A stretch of 47,492 nucleotides of DNA from Marinobacter halodurans. Its GTDB lineage: Bacteria; Pseudomonadota; Gammaproteobacteria; Pseudomonadales; Oleiphilaceae. Positions 7,505 through 15,746 of this stretch are shown in pieces. The position numbers and the translations under genes were made by a program. The DNA lies in NCBI RefSeq assembly GCF_004327985.1, contig NZ_SJDL01000041.1, forward strand, positions 1-47,492, read 5' to 3'. The notes under the pieces were generated by a model, which was not told the origin of the DNA, did no database searches, and saw nothing but the letters and a program-made list of their open reading frames with translations. The stretch's first letter is position 1; each line of letters starts with the position of its first letter.

Positions 7505-8403
7505 CTTTCGACACTCCTTTGCTTGATATTTATAAACATCACTCCAGTGATGACCAGTGCCGTGCCCACATATATATTGGCAGTCAGTTTTTCGCCCAGA
7601 AAAACATACCCAATATAAAGAGCAATGACTGGAGATATAAATAAATGGGATGTTGCTTTTGATATGTGCCAGTTTTTCAGGATCAGGACATTGAGCGAAA
7701 ACCCGACCGTAGAACCGATGATCGCAAGGTACATCAAGGCATAGAGACTGATTCCGGAGAAACTCCGCACACCGGTCTCGACGAACAGGCTCAGTGACAG
7801 GAGAAAGAAAGCCCCCGACAGCATGGAGACCGAAACGAACGTCAGCAGCGGCAGGTCCCTGATCTTTCTCTGGACCGTGACGGTGATCGCCGCCGAGCCG
7901 AGCATGGCGGTAAGCACGACAGCCATTGCAAACGCGTCGCTTATGTCCTGGTTGAAGGCGATCCTGTCACCAAAGACGACCAAAATGCCAACGAGCGCAG
8001 CCGATACCCCAACTTGCTGGGTCTTGGTGGTCGGCACGCCCCGGAGCAGCTTGTTCAGGATCAATGCAAAGATGGTAATGAACGTGGCAAGGACCGAAAT
8101 CAGGCCACTTGGAAGCTGGTTCGATGCCCAATAGACGCTGCCAAAGGGCACGGCGAAGTAGAACAGCCCATTTAAGGAGGCGAGCTTTAACAGGGTTGAA
8201 TCGACCTTGAATTTTTTCTGCGCTACCTGAAAACCGGCAATTAAAAGCCCAGCGATAAAAAACCGCATCCCCGAAGACCACAGAGGCAGGCTACCTTCAA
8301 GCCCCAGTTTCTGGAACGCCCATGTGGTCCCCCCGATCATGCACAGAACCAGGAAGGCGATACTGACGTGGTACTTTCTCAGGAATGCCGTCATCGCGTT
8401 CAT
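7474..8403 (-). CDS. EamA/DMT-family transporter, putative product exporter
   Basis: 309 residues with about ten hydrophobic helices in two repeated halves, the EamA (drug/metabolite transporter) pattern. The second half ends with the family-typical ISPVIALYIGYVFLGEKL. It is the first gene of the operon and overlaps the ATP-grasp gene. In clusters of this kind such a protein normally exports the product or protects the producer (inference). ATG codons at 8403 and 8394 are both possible; neither has a strong ribosome site. It lies in the inner membrane. The region around its 3' half is the most AT-rich coding sequence in the window, which supports recent acquisition. Confidence 0.85.
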   Translation of the reverse strand: MNAMTAFLRKYHVSIAFLVLCMIGGTTWAFQKLGLEGSLPLWSSGMRFFIAGLLIAGFQVAQKKFKVDSTLLKLASLNGLFYFAVPFGSVYWASNQLPSGLISVLATFITIFALILNKLLRGVPTTKTQQVGVSAALVGILVVFGDRIAFNQDISDAFAMAVVLTAMLGSAAITVTVQRKIRDLPLLTFVSVSMLSGAFFLLSLSLFVETGVRSFSGISLYALMYLAIIGSTVGFSLNVLILKNWHISKATSHLFISPVIALYIGYVFLGEKLTANIYVGTALVITGVMFINIKQRSVESCAARESTSQ

Positions 8404-8548
8404 GCGACTTTCGGGAAACGTGCTAACGGCATGGCTTGGCCACACCGTTTGAATATTAAGCGCGACCTTTTATCGTGCAGAAAACACAGAGACAGAGAAA
8501 CGGTGGGCACGGCCTTGGAAATCCTTTTCCTGAGGTGCATTTTTTTCG

Positions 8549-8577
8549 ACTATAGACGTTGCCAATATGATCCGCAA
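8549..8577 (-). promoter_or_regulatory. Probable sigma70 promoter of the biosynthetic operon
   Basis: Minus strand TTGCGG (8572-8577), 17 bases, TATAGT (8549-8554). The -10 is 5 of 6 and the -35 keeps TTG. Transcription would start near 8542, leaving a leader of about 140 bases before the EamA start. I saw no recognisable riboswitch or attenuator in that leader. Confidence 0.45.
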
Positions 8578-8712
8578 CAGCCGGATTTAAAACTGGAAAA
8601 GTCTGCGAGCGAGAGATGTCAACCGCATTAAACATGGCCCCCAAAAGCACATGAGCGCATCGAATACACAATAAATCACCGGGCATCATGCATTGAGCTT
8701 CACTTGGCGCGA

Positions 8713-9666
8713 TCAGCGCCACGACGCTCCCAGGCGGACCGGTAACCAGTGACTCGGCCAACGCGCAAGGAGCCCAATCACCAGGATTGCAAAGGCCAGT
8801 CGCGCCCAGAGTACTGCCCACAGGTCGGCCCCCAGCAGCAGGATCAGCAATGTGTCTTCGATCACGCTGTGGCAAAGTCCAAGAAAACAGAGGACCAGTA
8901 CGCTGTCGCGCCGGCTCATCACCCCGCTGTCCACATCCCGGATCAACAGGCCCGCCCCATAGGTCAGCCCCAGGGTAGTGCCAATCACCGTGACATTCGC
9001 CGCGGCCCGGCCAATGCCCAGCGTTTTCAGCAATGGCGACAGGGCCATATGGATCAAACGCTCGAACTTCAGCCAGCGGAGCACGGCGAGCAGGATCATC
9101 AAGGCAAGAATGATCAGGAAGATCATGCCCAGCGTCTCGAACTGACCCAGCAACCAGCCACCAAACCCTGAGGCCGAAGGTTCCGGACGCCACATCAACC
9201 CGGCCTGCCGGGAGCCGGTACCGAGAAGCTGATATCCCGCATTCAGCAATCCGGCAAAGACCAGCGCGCCGCCCATACGCAGGACCAGGGTGGCCCACCA
9301 GGGCACGCCAGCTCTGCGCGCCACGGCGCCTTCCACCGGGAGGGAATGGCCGATCAGCAACAGCGCGCTGAAGACGCTGACCTGCGCGACCGTCAGCGGC
9401 ATATCGCCGGCTATTTCAAAGAACACCACCATGCCCGTGAAGATATTGGTCAGCAGTGTGGTCGCCCAGACAATCCCCAGTTCGGGAGGCAGATCAAAAA
9501 GCTGCATCAGCGGGGCCAGAACATGCCCCAGCCAGATCGTCGCTCCAAGCTCATCGAGGATCTTTACGACGACCAGCGCCGGCACCAGCACCTTTAGCAG
9601 AGTGATGTAGACCCCGAGCACATCGCGCATGAACCCGCCTAGGCGCTCGAAAGCACGAGATGGCAT
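8713..9666 (-). CDS. Nucleoside-recognition (Gate) domain membrane protein
   Basis: 317 residues, about eight hydrophobic helices arranged as two Gate-type halves. Seen: the first half with TTLLTNIFTGMVVFFEIAG and the second with GLTYGAGLLIRDVDSG and LCHSVIEDTLLILLLGADL. These match the pattern of the family annotated as nucleoside recognition domain proteins (related to SpmA/SpmB and the gates of CNT/FeoB-type carriers). The transported substrate is unknown; purine or amino-acid export have been suggested for relatives. It is transcribed divergently from an Lrp-family regulator 160 bases away, which may control it. Confidence 0.8.
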   Translation of the reverse strand: MPSRAFERLGGFMRDVLGVYITLLKVLVPALVVVKILDELGATIWLGHVLAPLMQLFDLPPELGIVWATTLLTNIFTGMVVFFEIAGDMPLTVAQVSVFSALLLIGHSLPVEGAVARRAGVPWWATLVLRMGGALVFAGLLNAGYQLLGTGSRQAGLMWRPEPSASGFGGWLLGQFETLGMIFLIILALMILLAVLRWLKFERLIHMALSPLLKTLGIGRAAANVTVIGTTLGLTYGAGLLIRDVDSGVMSRRDSVLVLCFLGLCHSVIEDTLLILLLGADLWAVLWARLAFAILVIGLLARWPSHWLPVRLGASWR

Positions 9667-9827
9667 ACCGCCTCCTGTTGGCTCCGTGTCAACGAGCGTT
9701 CATGGTAGCAGCGGTATTGCAACATCTTCTGTCGAACATCGCTTCAACGACCTATTTTGTGTTGTTTTCTATCCCGGAAAGTGCAGATTATTGACCCGTC
9801 ACTCATGAAATGCAGGGAGAGCCACTT

Positions 9828-10286
9828 ATGGACGCCATCGACAAACGCCTGTTGATCCAACTGCAACGCGACGCCAGCCTCACCAACCAGGCGCTGGCAG
9901 ACATCGTGGGGTTGTCTCCATCAGCGTGCCTCAAGCGTGTCAGGCGGTTGTGGAAAAGTGGTGTGATCGAGCGTCAGGTGGTGTTGGTCAACCCGGCCGC
10001 TGTCGGCCTGTGCATGCACATGGTGGTGGAGGTCACGATGGAACGCGATCGCAAGGATCTTTACCAGCGTTTCCTGAGGAGCGCCATCGCGGTCGACGAC
10101 GTCAAGCAGTGCTACCAGGTGACCGGGGAAGTCGATTTCGTCCTGATCGTCGAAGTCCCGGACATGGACGCCTATGACCGCTTCTGCGACGAACTGCTGT
10201 ACGCCGACGACAACGTGAAGAAGTTCCGGACGCTGATCTCACGCGATCGCAAGAAGTTCGACACCACCATTCACAGGCTGCGGTGA
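9828..10286 (+). CDS. Lrp/AsnC-family transcriptional regulator
   Basis: 152 residues. The N-terminal helix-turn-helix (LTNQALADIVGLSPSACLKRVRRLW) is followed by the RAM ligand-binding half (QCYQVTGEVDFVLIVEVPDM). The full family length is present. The start ATG at 9828 has GGGAGAG upstream. It is divergent from the nucleoside-recognition membrane protein; Lrp-type regulators commonly control an adjacent divergent gene and respond to amino acids. The AT-rich stretch at about 9750-9775 between the two genes is the likely operator area, but I could not define a clear box. Confidence 0.92.
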   Translation: MDAIDKRLLIQLQRDASLTNQALADIVGLSPSACLKRVRRLWKSGVIERQVVLVNPAAVGLCMHMVVEVTMERDRKDLYQRFLRSAIAVDDVKQCYQVTGEVDFVLIVEVPDMDAYDRFCDELLYADDNVKKFRTLISRDRKKFDTTIHRLR

Positions 10287-10438
10287 ACCGGCCCGGAGCC
10301 TTGCGAGCCCCGATCGACAGGAAGCGGGGTTAACCAACATGGACCAGCGCTTTTGCCACTGGCCCGAGCCAGTGCGAGTGGTATTTCAATCCCGTGACCC
10401 GGTATCGCTTAATCGCATTTTTTCACGATCTCGACAGC

Positions 10439-10624
10439 TCAGTCTTCGATCACCCTGATGACTGCCACCCCCAGCTCTTTCAGCGCCGCATTACGGGCCT
10501 TGAAGTCGGCGTCTGTATCCGAGATGTAGATGGTGACGATTCTCGGGTTGCCGTCGTCCGGCGTGATCAGTGCCACGATGTTCCGGTTGTGGTCGCCGCT
10601 GCCGGACTTGTCGGCGATCTTAAA
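10439..10624 (-). pseudogene. Class A beta-lactamase, C-terminal remnant
   Basis: About 61 codons read FKIADKSGSGDHNRNIVALI and on to a normal stop (TGA at 10439-10441). This is the last portion of a class A serine beta-lactamase: the KSG form of the KTG motif, the following strand (NIVALITPDDGNP, RIVTIYISDT), and the C-terminal helix (FKARNAALKELGVAVI). The SxxK, SDN and omega-loop parts are absent, so it cannot be active. Its upstream end runs directly into the 3' end of the AraC gene at 10620-10645, which indicates a deletion that removed the rest of the gene. Confidence 0.85.
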
Positions 10625-11552
10625 CCTCGCTCTCAATCGCCACACTGGACCGCAGCACCGCCTTGTCCCGCCCCGGTGGCGCCCCGAACAGCTTGCGATA
10701 GTCCCGACTGAACTGGGACGGGCTCTCGTAGCCGACCTGGTAACCCACGCTGGCCACTTCCTGTTCGCTGAACAGCAACCGCCGGGCTTCCTGCAAGCGC
10801 ACCCGCTTCTGGAACTGGACCGGCGTGAGCTGGGTGATGGCCTTGAAATGCCGGTGAAAGGAGGCCGGGCTCATGTTGGCCATGTCGGCCAGGTCCCCCA
10901 CCTTGAAGGGCTGCCGGTAGTTCGCGTGCATCCAGGCGGTGACCCGGCCAATGCGGGCGGTATCGCTGTCCTTCATGCCGATTTGCTGCAAGGCCGGCCC
11001 CAGCGGCGAGCGCAACAGGCGCCAACCGATTTCCCGGCGTATGAGTGGTTCCATGACGTCGCGGTCGACCGGCTGGTCGAGCAACCGGAGCAGGCGGATG
11101 AGAGGATCGTACAGTTCCTCCGGCACCGGGGCCGTCGCCAGTGCCGTCCGTTTGGGTCCCCGGTAGGCCATCTCCGGGTGGGCCACCAGCAGCTCGGAAA
11201 TCATCGCCGGATCGATCGACAGGCTGAGCGCCACATACGGTTTTTCCGGCGTGGCTTCCACGATGCGGGAGTTCACCGGCAGGTTGACCGACGCGAACAG
11301 GCACTCACCCTGGCGATAGTGAAACGCCTGTTCTCCGATGATCGTCACCTTGGCGCCCTGCAGCACGATGCAAAATGAGGTCTGATACAGGGCCCGGATG
11401 GTGCCGCTGGGTTCCGGCGCCCGGGTCAGGCGTAGTCCGTCGACGGCGGTCTCCGGGCCGTGGTTCAGCCACTGCTGCTCAGCAAGATCACGCAGTCGAT
11501 CCAGGGCGGGGTTGTCCGGTGACATCGGCATCACGTTGGGTTGGGCGGTCAT
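10620..11552 (-). CDS. AraC-family transcriptional regulator
   Basis: 310 residues. The N-terminal half has the AraC-type regulator N-terminal domain pattern (YQTSFCIVLQGAKVTIIGEQ, YRQGECLFASVNLPVNS). The C-terminal third holds two helix-turn-helices (VGDLADMANMSPASFHRHFK; VASVGYQVGYESPSQFSRDY). The start ATG at 11552 has AGGAG seven bases upstream. It is divergent from an aldo/keto reductase 197 bases away, a common pairing in which the regulator controls the reductase in response to aldehydes or other electrophiles (inference). The last codons abut the beta-lactamase remnant, so the extreme C-terminus may be altered. Confidence 0.9.
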   Translation of the reverse strand: MTAQPNVMPMSPDNPALDRLRDLAEQQWLNHGPETAVDGLRLTRAPEPSGTIRALYQTSFCIVLQGAKVTIIGEQAFHYRQGECLFASVNLPVNSRIVEATPEKPYVALSLSIDPAMISELLVAHPEMAYRGPKRTALATAPVPEELYDPLIRLLRLLDQPVDRDVMEPLIRREIGWRLLRSPLGPALQQIGMKDSDTARIGRVTAWMHANYRQPFKVGDLADMANMSPASFHRHFKAITQLTPVQFQKRVRLQEARRLLFSEQEVASVGYQVGYESPSQFSRDYRKLFGAPPGRDKAVLRSSVAIESEV

Positions 11553-11749
11553 GGGCGTCTCCTGTTCTGATCCGATCATAGGCTTTTCGGCGCGGCAATT
11601 CAGCCCGGCCGGCCATCGCCCCGGGCCAGTTTGATAGGATCGTGCAATCGCGTGAGAGTTTCCGCCAGCCCGATCCTCCCCGCTTCGCCGTAGCATGATC
11701 CCACTGCCCTACTCCGGCAGGTTTGTCCATCAAGAGGAGATGATCGGTT

Positions 11750-12835
11750 ATGTCTACACCCAATATTTCCCTGTCCAGCCAGGATGCGCCCCTGCGCCTT
11801 CGTACCCTTGGTAACTCCGGCCTGTTTGTCTCGGAACTTTGCCTGGGAACCATGACCTTCGGCGGCGAGGATGGCATCTGGGGCCTGATCGGCCAATTGC
11901 AGCAGGACCAGGCCGATGAACTGGTGAAGACCGCCCTGGAGGCGGGCATCAATTTCATCGACACCGCCAACGTGTACGGCAACGGCGCCAGTGAGCGCAT
12001 CACGGGCCAGTCGCTGAAGAACCTGGGTATTGCCCGTGAAGATGTGGTGCTGGCCACCAAGGTGCTCGGCCCGATGGGTGACAGCCCCAACGCCCGCGGC
12101 GCATCCCGGGGTCATATCATGACCCAGTGCAAGGCCAGCCTGGAACGTCTGCAGACCGACTACATCGACCTGTACCAGATCCATGGCTTCGACCCGGCCA
12201 CGCCGATCGAGGAGACCCTGGAAGCGCTGAATACCCTGGTGCAGCATGGTCACGTGCGCTATGTCGGTCTGTCGAACTGGGCCGCCTGGCAGGTGATGAA
12301 GGCGGTCGGGATCACCCGGGCCCGCAAGCTGTGCCCGATCCTGTCGTTGCAGGCCTACTACACCCTCGTCGGTCGGGATCTGGAGCGGGAAGTGATTCCC
12401 ATGCTGGAGTCCGAAAACATCGGCCTGATGGTGTGGAGCCCGTTGGCCGGTGGCTACCTGTCCGGCAAGTACGAGGGGCCGGACGTGTCGGAGGAGAACC
12501 GCCGTGCCAAATTCGACTTCCCGCCCGTAAACCGGAAACGCGGCAGCAAGGTGATCGCCGTGATGCGGGAAATCGCCGCCGGCAAGACGGTGGACGGCCA
12601 GCCGGTCTCGGTGGCCCAGATCGCCCTTGCCTGGCTGCTGCACCAGAACGCCGTGACCAGCGTCATTGTGGGGGCCAAGCGGGTGGACCAGTTGCGCGAC
12701 AACATCCTGGCGGCCCAGGTGCGCTTCGCGGACGACGAACTGGTAGCCCTGGACGAGGTCAGCCGCCTGCCGGCCGAGTACCCGGGCTGGATGCTGGAGC
12801 GTCAGGGGGCGTATCGGAGCCCCAAGCAAGGGTGA
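11750..12835 (+). CDS. Aldo/keto reductase
   Basis: 361 residues, the (beta/alpha)8 NADPH-dependent reductase family. The catalytic tetrad is visible: Asp in INFIDTANVYG with the Tyr five residues on, Lys in VVLATKV, His in YQIHGFD. The C-terminal cofactor-binding part (TSVIVGAKRVDQLRDNI) is also present. It reduces aldehydes or ketones in the cytoplasm; the substrate is unknown. The start ATG at 11750 has AGGAGA nine bases upstream. It lies divergent from the AraC gene. A strong hairpin follows the gene. Confidence 0.93.
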   Translation: MSTPNISLSSQDAPLRLRTLGNSGLFVSELCLGTMTFGGEDGIWGLIGQLQQDQADELVKTALEAGINFIDTANVYGNGASERITGQSLKNLGIAREDVVLATKVLGPMGDSPNARGASRGHIMTQCKASLERLQTDYIDLYQIHGFDPATPIEETLEALNTLVQHGHVRYVGLSNWAAWQVMKAVGITRARKLCPILSLQAYYTLVGRDLEREVIPMLESENIGLMVWSPLAGGYLSGKYEGPDVSEENRRAKFDFPPVNRKRGSKVIAVMREIAAGKTVDGQPVSVAQIALAWLLHQNAVTSVIVGAKRVDQLRDNILAAQVRFADDELVALDEVSRLPAEYPGWMLERQGAYRSPKQG

Positions 12836-12882
12836 GCGGTAGAGCCCTGGTCGTTTGCAGGCTGAACAGATACTGAGGGTCC

Positions 12883-12924
12883 GTCCTGCCTTTTGCCCGA
12901 TCCGTCGCCGGCAGAAGGCAGGAC
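12883..12924. repeat. Hairpin-forming inverted repeat after the aldo/keto reductase gene
   Basis: Arms at 12883-12897 and 12910-12924 pair over 15 bases with a single G-T wobble around a 12-base loop. No T-run follows on either strand, so it is not a canonical terminator. It may still act as a transcript 3' end stabiliser. Confidence 0.6.
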
Positions 12925-13069
12925 CGGATCACCGGCGTCGGGGAAGCATCCGGGCCGGCCTCATCACGAGGCACCTCGAGAACGCCCCTTATCATGCTGC
13001 ACGCTGCCCTGCGAACACGCTATATTGCAAAGGCTGTCCCGACCGACTCACAACAAGGAGCGTTCAACA

Positions 13070-13534
13070 ATGATCGAGAGCTTACTCCCCATGGAAGGCG
13101 AATGCCGCTGCGGCAAGGTGGGCATCCGTATTGATGCCGTCCCCATCCTGACAATGGCGTGCCATTGCACGGGGTGCCAGAGGATGAGTTCAAGCGCTTA
13201 CTCCCTGTCGGCCCTCATTCCTCACGACGCCTTTTCCGTCACGCGCGGCGATCCGGTGATTGGCGGACTGCGCGGCGACGAGATCCGGCACTTCTTCTGT
13301 CCGGATTGCATGAGCTGGATGTTCACACGATTCGACGACCCTATGCCGTTCGTCAACGTCCGCCCGACCATGCTGGATGACTGCAACTGGTTCGAACCGT
13401 TTGTCGAAACCTACACCTGCGAAAAGCTGCCCTGGGCGAGTACGCCGGCCATCCACAGCTTCGAGAAGTTTCCGCCGCCGGAGTCCTATGAAAGCCTGGC
13501 GCGGGAGTATGCGCAGAGTATTCAGAAGGGCTAG
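13070..13534 (+). CDS. GFA-family (glutathione-dependent formaldehyde-activating enzyme-like) zinc protein
   Basis: 154 residues. Zinc-binding cysteine clusters typical of the GFA/CENP-V fold: CRCG near residue 12, CHCTGC near 31-36, CPDC near 82-85. Members bind small zinc-thiolate or glutathione adducts; many have unknown substrates, so formaldehyde activation should not be assumed. The start ATG at 13070 has AAGGAG nine bases upstream; an upstream in-frame extension from 12893 has no ribosome site. It stands as a single gene. Confidence 0.88.
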   Translation: MIESLLPMEGECRCGKVGIRIDAVPILTMACHCTGCQRMSSSAYSLSALIPHDAFSVTRGDPVIGGLRGDEIRHFFCPDCMSWMFTRFDDPMPFVNVRPTMLDDCNWFEPFVETYTCEKLPWASTPAIHSFEKFPPPESYESLAREYAQSIQKG

Positions 13535-13880
13535 CCCAAGGGCACTGCACATTTTGTTGCTCGTTGCGATTGGCCTGGATGATCGGCGGAGTGATGGCTG
13601 GAATTCTGGCTGGCAAACGTCGGGCTCGACGGATTCCATCCATGACGCAGGCCGTACCCTGTCCTATTGTCCCAACCTGGCTGCCCGACTGTCAGCCCAT
13701 GACTTACCCTGAATGGGAACGAAGCTGCGGCAAATCCTCGACATGGTCGTTTCGGAGAAGCGGCAACTGCGGCCCCTCGTTACACTTGAACATCATTACA
13801 CGACCGTGGTCTGCTGGCGGTGAGCGCGCAATGCAAACCACGGTGGATCCATACCGTTTTCTCAAGGATGGAATGGAACG
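13535..13880. other. Intergenic stretch, nothing recognised
   Basis: About 345 bases between the GFA-type gene and a small secreted protein. Short open frames are present but none has protein-like composition plus a ribosome site. No terminator with a T-run was seen. Confidence 0.4.
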
Positions 13881-14204
13881 ATGAGACTTTTGAAAATCCT
13901 GGTCGCGATGGCACTGCTGACAACCGCACTGTTTGCCCACGCCAACGACTCTTTCCGACTGGCAAATGGCAAGCTCATCCAGGACGGGCAAAGCAAGCAG
14001 GAAGTCCTCTATATTGCTGGCGATCCCGTTAACCAGGAAGTGGAAACGATCGCTGTCGATGACGGTGCGGGGGGAAATCCGGTTAAACGGGAAATCCTGA
14101 CGTATCGTTTACGAAGCTCGCTTGGTGGTATGTCGCTGGTTGTCGTCACCATAGAAAACAATACGGTGGTCGCCATCGAATCCAGGCAGGAAAGCAGGCT
14201 ATAG
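13881..14204 (+). CDS. Small secreted protein, DUF2845-like (tentative)
   Basis: 107 residues with a clear signal peptide (positively charged MRLLK, a hydrophobic core, cleavage after AHA near residue 22). The mature part contains GQSKQEVLYIAGDP, resembling the repeat of small periplasmic DUF2845/BamE-like proteins, in which a GxxxxxVxxxxGxP segment is typical. Function unknown; probably a periplasmic or envelope protein. The start ATG at 13881 has GGAA about eight bases upstream. Confidence 0.7.
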   Translation: MRLLKILVAMALLTTALFAHANDSFRLANGKLIQDGQSKQEVLYIAGDPVNQEVETIAVDDGAGGNPVKREILTYRLRSSLGGMSLVVVTIENNTVVAIESRQESRL

Positions 14205-14292
14205 GCGCACGACGGAGATACGACGCTCGACAGGCCGTGATCCGCCCAACACCGGAAACCCGTGACACGGGTCCGGCGCCGGTCGTTCGGGC

Positions 14293-14517
14293 CTATCCGT
14301 CGCATGGCCGGCTGCGCCACCTGGAACGATACGGCAGTGCAAACAGGTAAAGGCCGGAAAATAATTGCAGGAAAAGCGGCGGCAACGGCGCGTAGGTCAG
14401 CCACATTGGCGGCTCACCCGAGGCCACCGCCCGGAATGCGAAGTTGGCGACGACGGTGAGCGTGAAAACGATCGACAGCCAGCGATGGCCCTGTCGCATC
14501 CATAGACTCCAGTTCAT
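14293..14517 (-). CDS. Small membrane protein, third gene of an AraC-VOC operon
   Basis: 74 residues with two predicted transmembrane helices (WLSIVFTLTVVANFAF and LPPLFLQLFSGLYLFALPY) and a basic C-terminus. The ATG at 14517 overlaps the TGA of the VOC gene (ATGA), so it is translated by coupling. I recognise no family. Its position behind a regulator and a VOC protein suggests a shared task, not readable from sequence. Confidence 0.75.
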   Translation of the reverse strand: MNWSLWMRQGHRWLSIVFTLTVVANFAFRAVASGEPPMWLTYAPLPPLFLQLFSGLYLFALPYRSRWRSRPCDG

Positions 14518-14945
14518 TTCGAGCCCTCCGATGGTGGCTGTGGCCGGGCTTCGATCATCTTCCATCCGTTACCGGACGGATCGCGGAAACCGGCGTCCAC
14601 GGCGCCATACCGGTCGACCGGTTCCTGTGTGAACTCCACCCCCATTCTGCTCAGCCGATCGTAGGCCGCGCGGCAATCCTCCACCACCAGCACCAGCGGC
14701 GGCATGGCGCCCTTGGCCACAACCTCGCACAGGGTCCGCGCTGTCGCTTCGTCATGGACCGGCGGCCCCGGCTTGAACAGGCCGAGCTGGAACGACGGCT
14801 GCTCCGGGTGCTGCACCGTAAGCCAGCGATAGTCCCCGTTGCGCACGTCCGTGTGGACCCGAAACCCTAACCGCTCGACGTAGAACGTCAGCGCTTCGTC
14901 CTGATCCCGGACATACAGACCGACCACATCGATACCTTGCGTCAT
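14514..14945 (-). CDS. VOC-family (glyoxalase/bleomycin-resistance fold) protein
   Basis: 143 residues with the paired beta-alpha-beta-beta-beta modules of the vicinal-oxygen-chelate fold: VVGLYVRDQDEALTFYVERLGF at the start and RYGAVDAGFRDPSGNGWKMIE near the end, which supplies the usual C-terminal Glu ligand. Members are metal-dependent lyases, dioxygenases, isomerases or antibiotic-binding proteins. The start ATG at 14945 has GGAGGAT six bases upstream and overlaps the stop of the AraC gene (ATGA). Confidence 0.9.
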   Translation of the reverse strand: MTQGIDVVGLYVRDQDEALTFYVERLGFRVHTDVRNGDYRWLTVQHPEQPSFQLGLFKPGPPVHDEATARTLCEVVAKGAMPPLVLVVEDCRAAYDRLSRMGVEFTQEPVDRYGAVDAGFRDPSGNGWKMIEARPQPPSEGSK

Positions 14946-15421
14946 AGAAGATCCTCCGTTGATGGGTGATTCATTCTCGCAACGGATGTCTTCCGTCGCT
15001 TCTCCAAAACTGCCATCTTCAGGTTCGGGCGATCGGCGGCGCGTACCATGCATTCGGGCATGTGTTCCCGCCCATGCGGGGTGGACCGCTGCCGGGCACG
15101 TATGCTCCCCGGACTCTCACCGGTGATGTCACGGAAGACACGACCGAAAGTACCCAGGCTCTTCCAGCCCGTCTGGAAGGCAATCTCGGTAACCGGCAGT
15201 TCCGTATCGCGAAGCAGCGCGACGGCCCGCTCGATGCGGCGGGTCAGCAAGTAGCGGTGTGGGGGCACGCCAAACGCGGTCTTGAACGAACGCGCGAAGT
15301 GCGACCCGGAAACGGCACTGACCTGTGCCAGTCGGTGAATGGGCCACTCCTCGTGGGGCGCGCGATCCATCCTGTCTTTCGCACGAAGCAGTCGACGCAA
15401 CAATTCAGGGCTCTGGGCCAT
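14942..15421 (-). CDS. AraC-family regulator, short form
   Basis: 159 residues. Only the DNA-binding part is present as a complete gene: HTH1 (IHRLAQVSAVSGSHFARSF) and HTH2 (VTEIAFQTGWKSLGTFGRVF), followed by about 60 residues of basic tail. Short AraC regulators of this kind next to VOC genes are common and usually control that operon. The start ATG at 15421 has AGGAGGA upstream. The gene ends in an ATGA overlap with the VOC gene. Confidence 0.9.
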   Translation of the reverse strand: MAQSPELLRRLLRAKDRMDRAPHEEWPIHRLAQVSAVSGSHFARSFKTAFGVPPHRYLLTRRIERAVALLRDTELPVTEIAFQTGWKSLGTFGRVFRDITGESPGSIRARQRSTPHGREHMPECMVRAADRPNLKMAVLEKRRKTSVARMNHPSTEDLL

Positions 15422-15746
15422 GTTTCCTCCTGCCTGGCCATCGTCATTCCCCACCTGGAGAGCGCCCCGAGCGCGAAACATCCGCAACCAGAGCCATAAC
15501 GGATGTGTTTACCTGCGAGGCACTGGGAGCGAAGCCGCGTAGACACACCTCCCTGTCGGCGTTGATCCCAGTTTAGGTAAAGAATCGGGGCAGATCGAAC
15601 CTCCGGTTTTTCGTATACTTGATCAGGTCAGGGCCTATCGTTGCCCCTACTCGATAGCAAGGCCCCAAACCGCTGCGGCCACCCGGCGCCAAAGGACGCT
15701 TCGGGAATGTTCCGGGGCTGCGGCCAGTGCCTATCGGAGAACCGTC

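Noticed and set aside
12883-12924. Rho-independent terminator after the aldo/keto reductase
   Set aside because: The stem is strong but no T-run follows on either strand, so it is reported only as an inverted repeat.
12893-13069. Upstream extension of the GFA-type gene
   Set aside because: No ribosome site, and it overlaps a strong hairpin; the ATG at 13070 has AAGGAG.
13564-13884. 106-codon open frame before the small secreted protein
   Set aside because: No ribosome site, no protein-like pattern, and it would overlap the start of a gene with a clear signal peptide.
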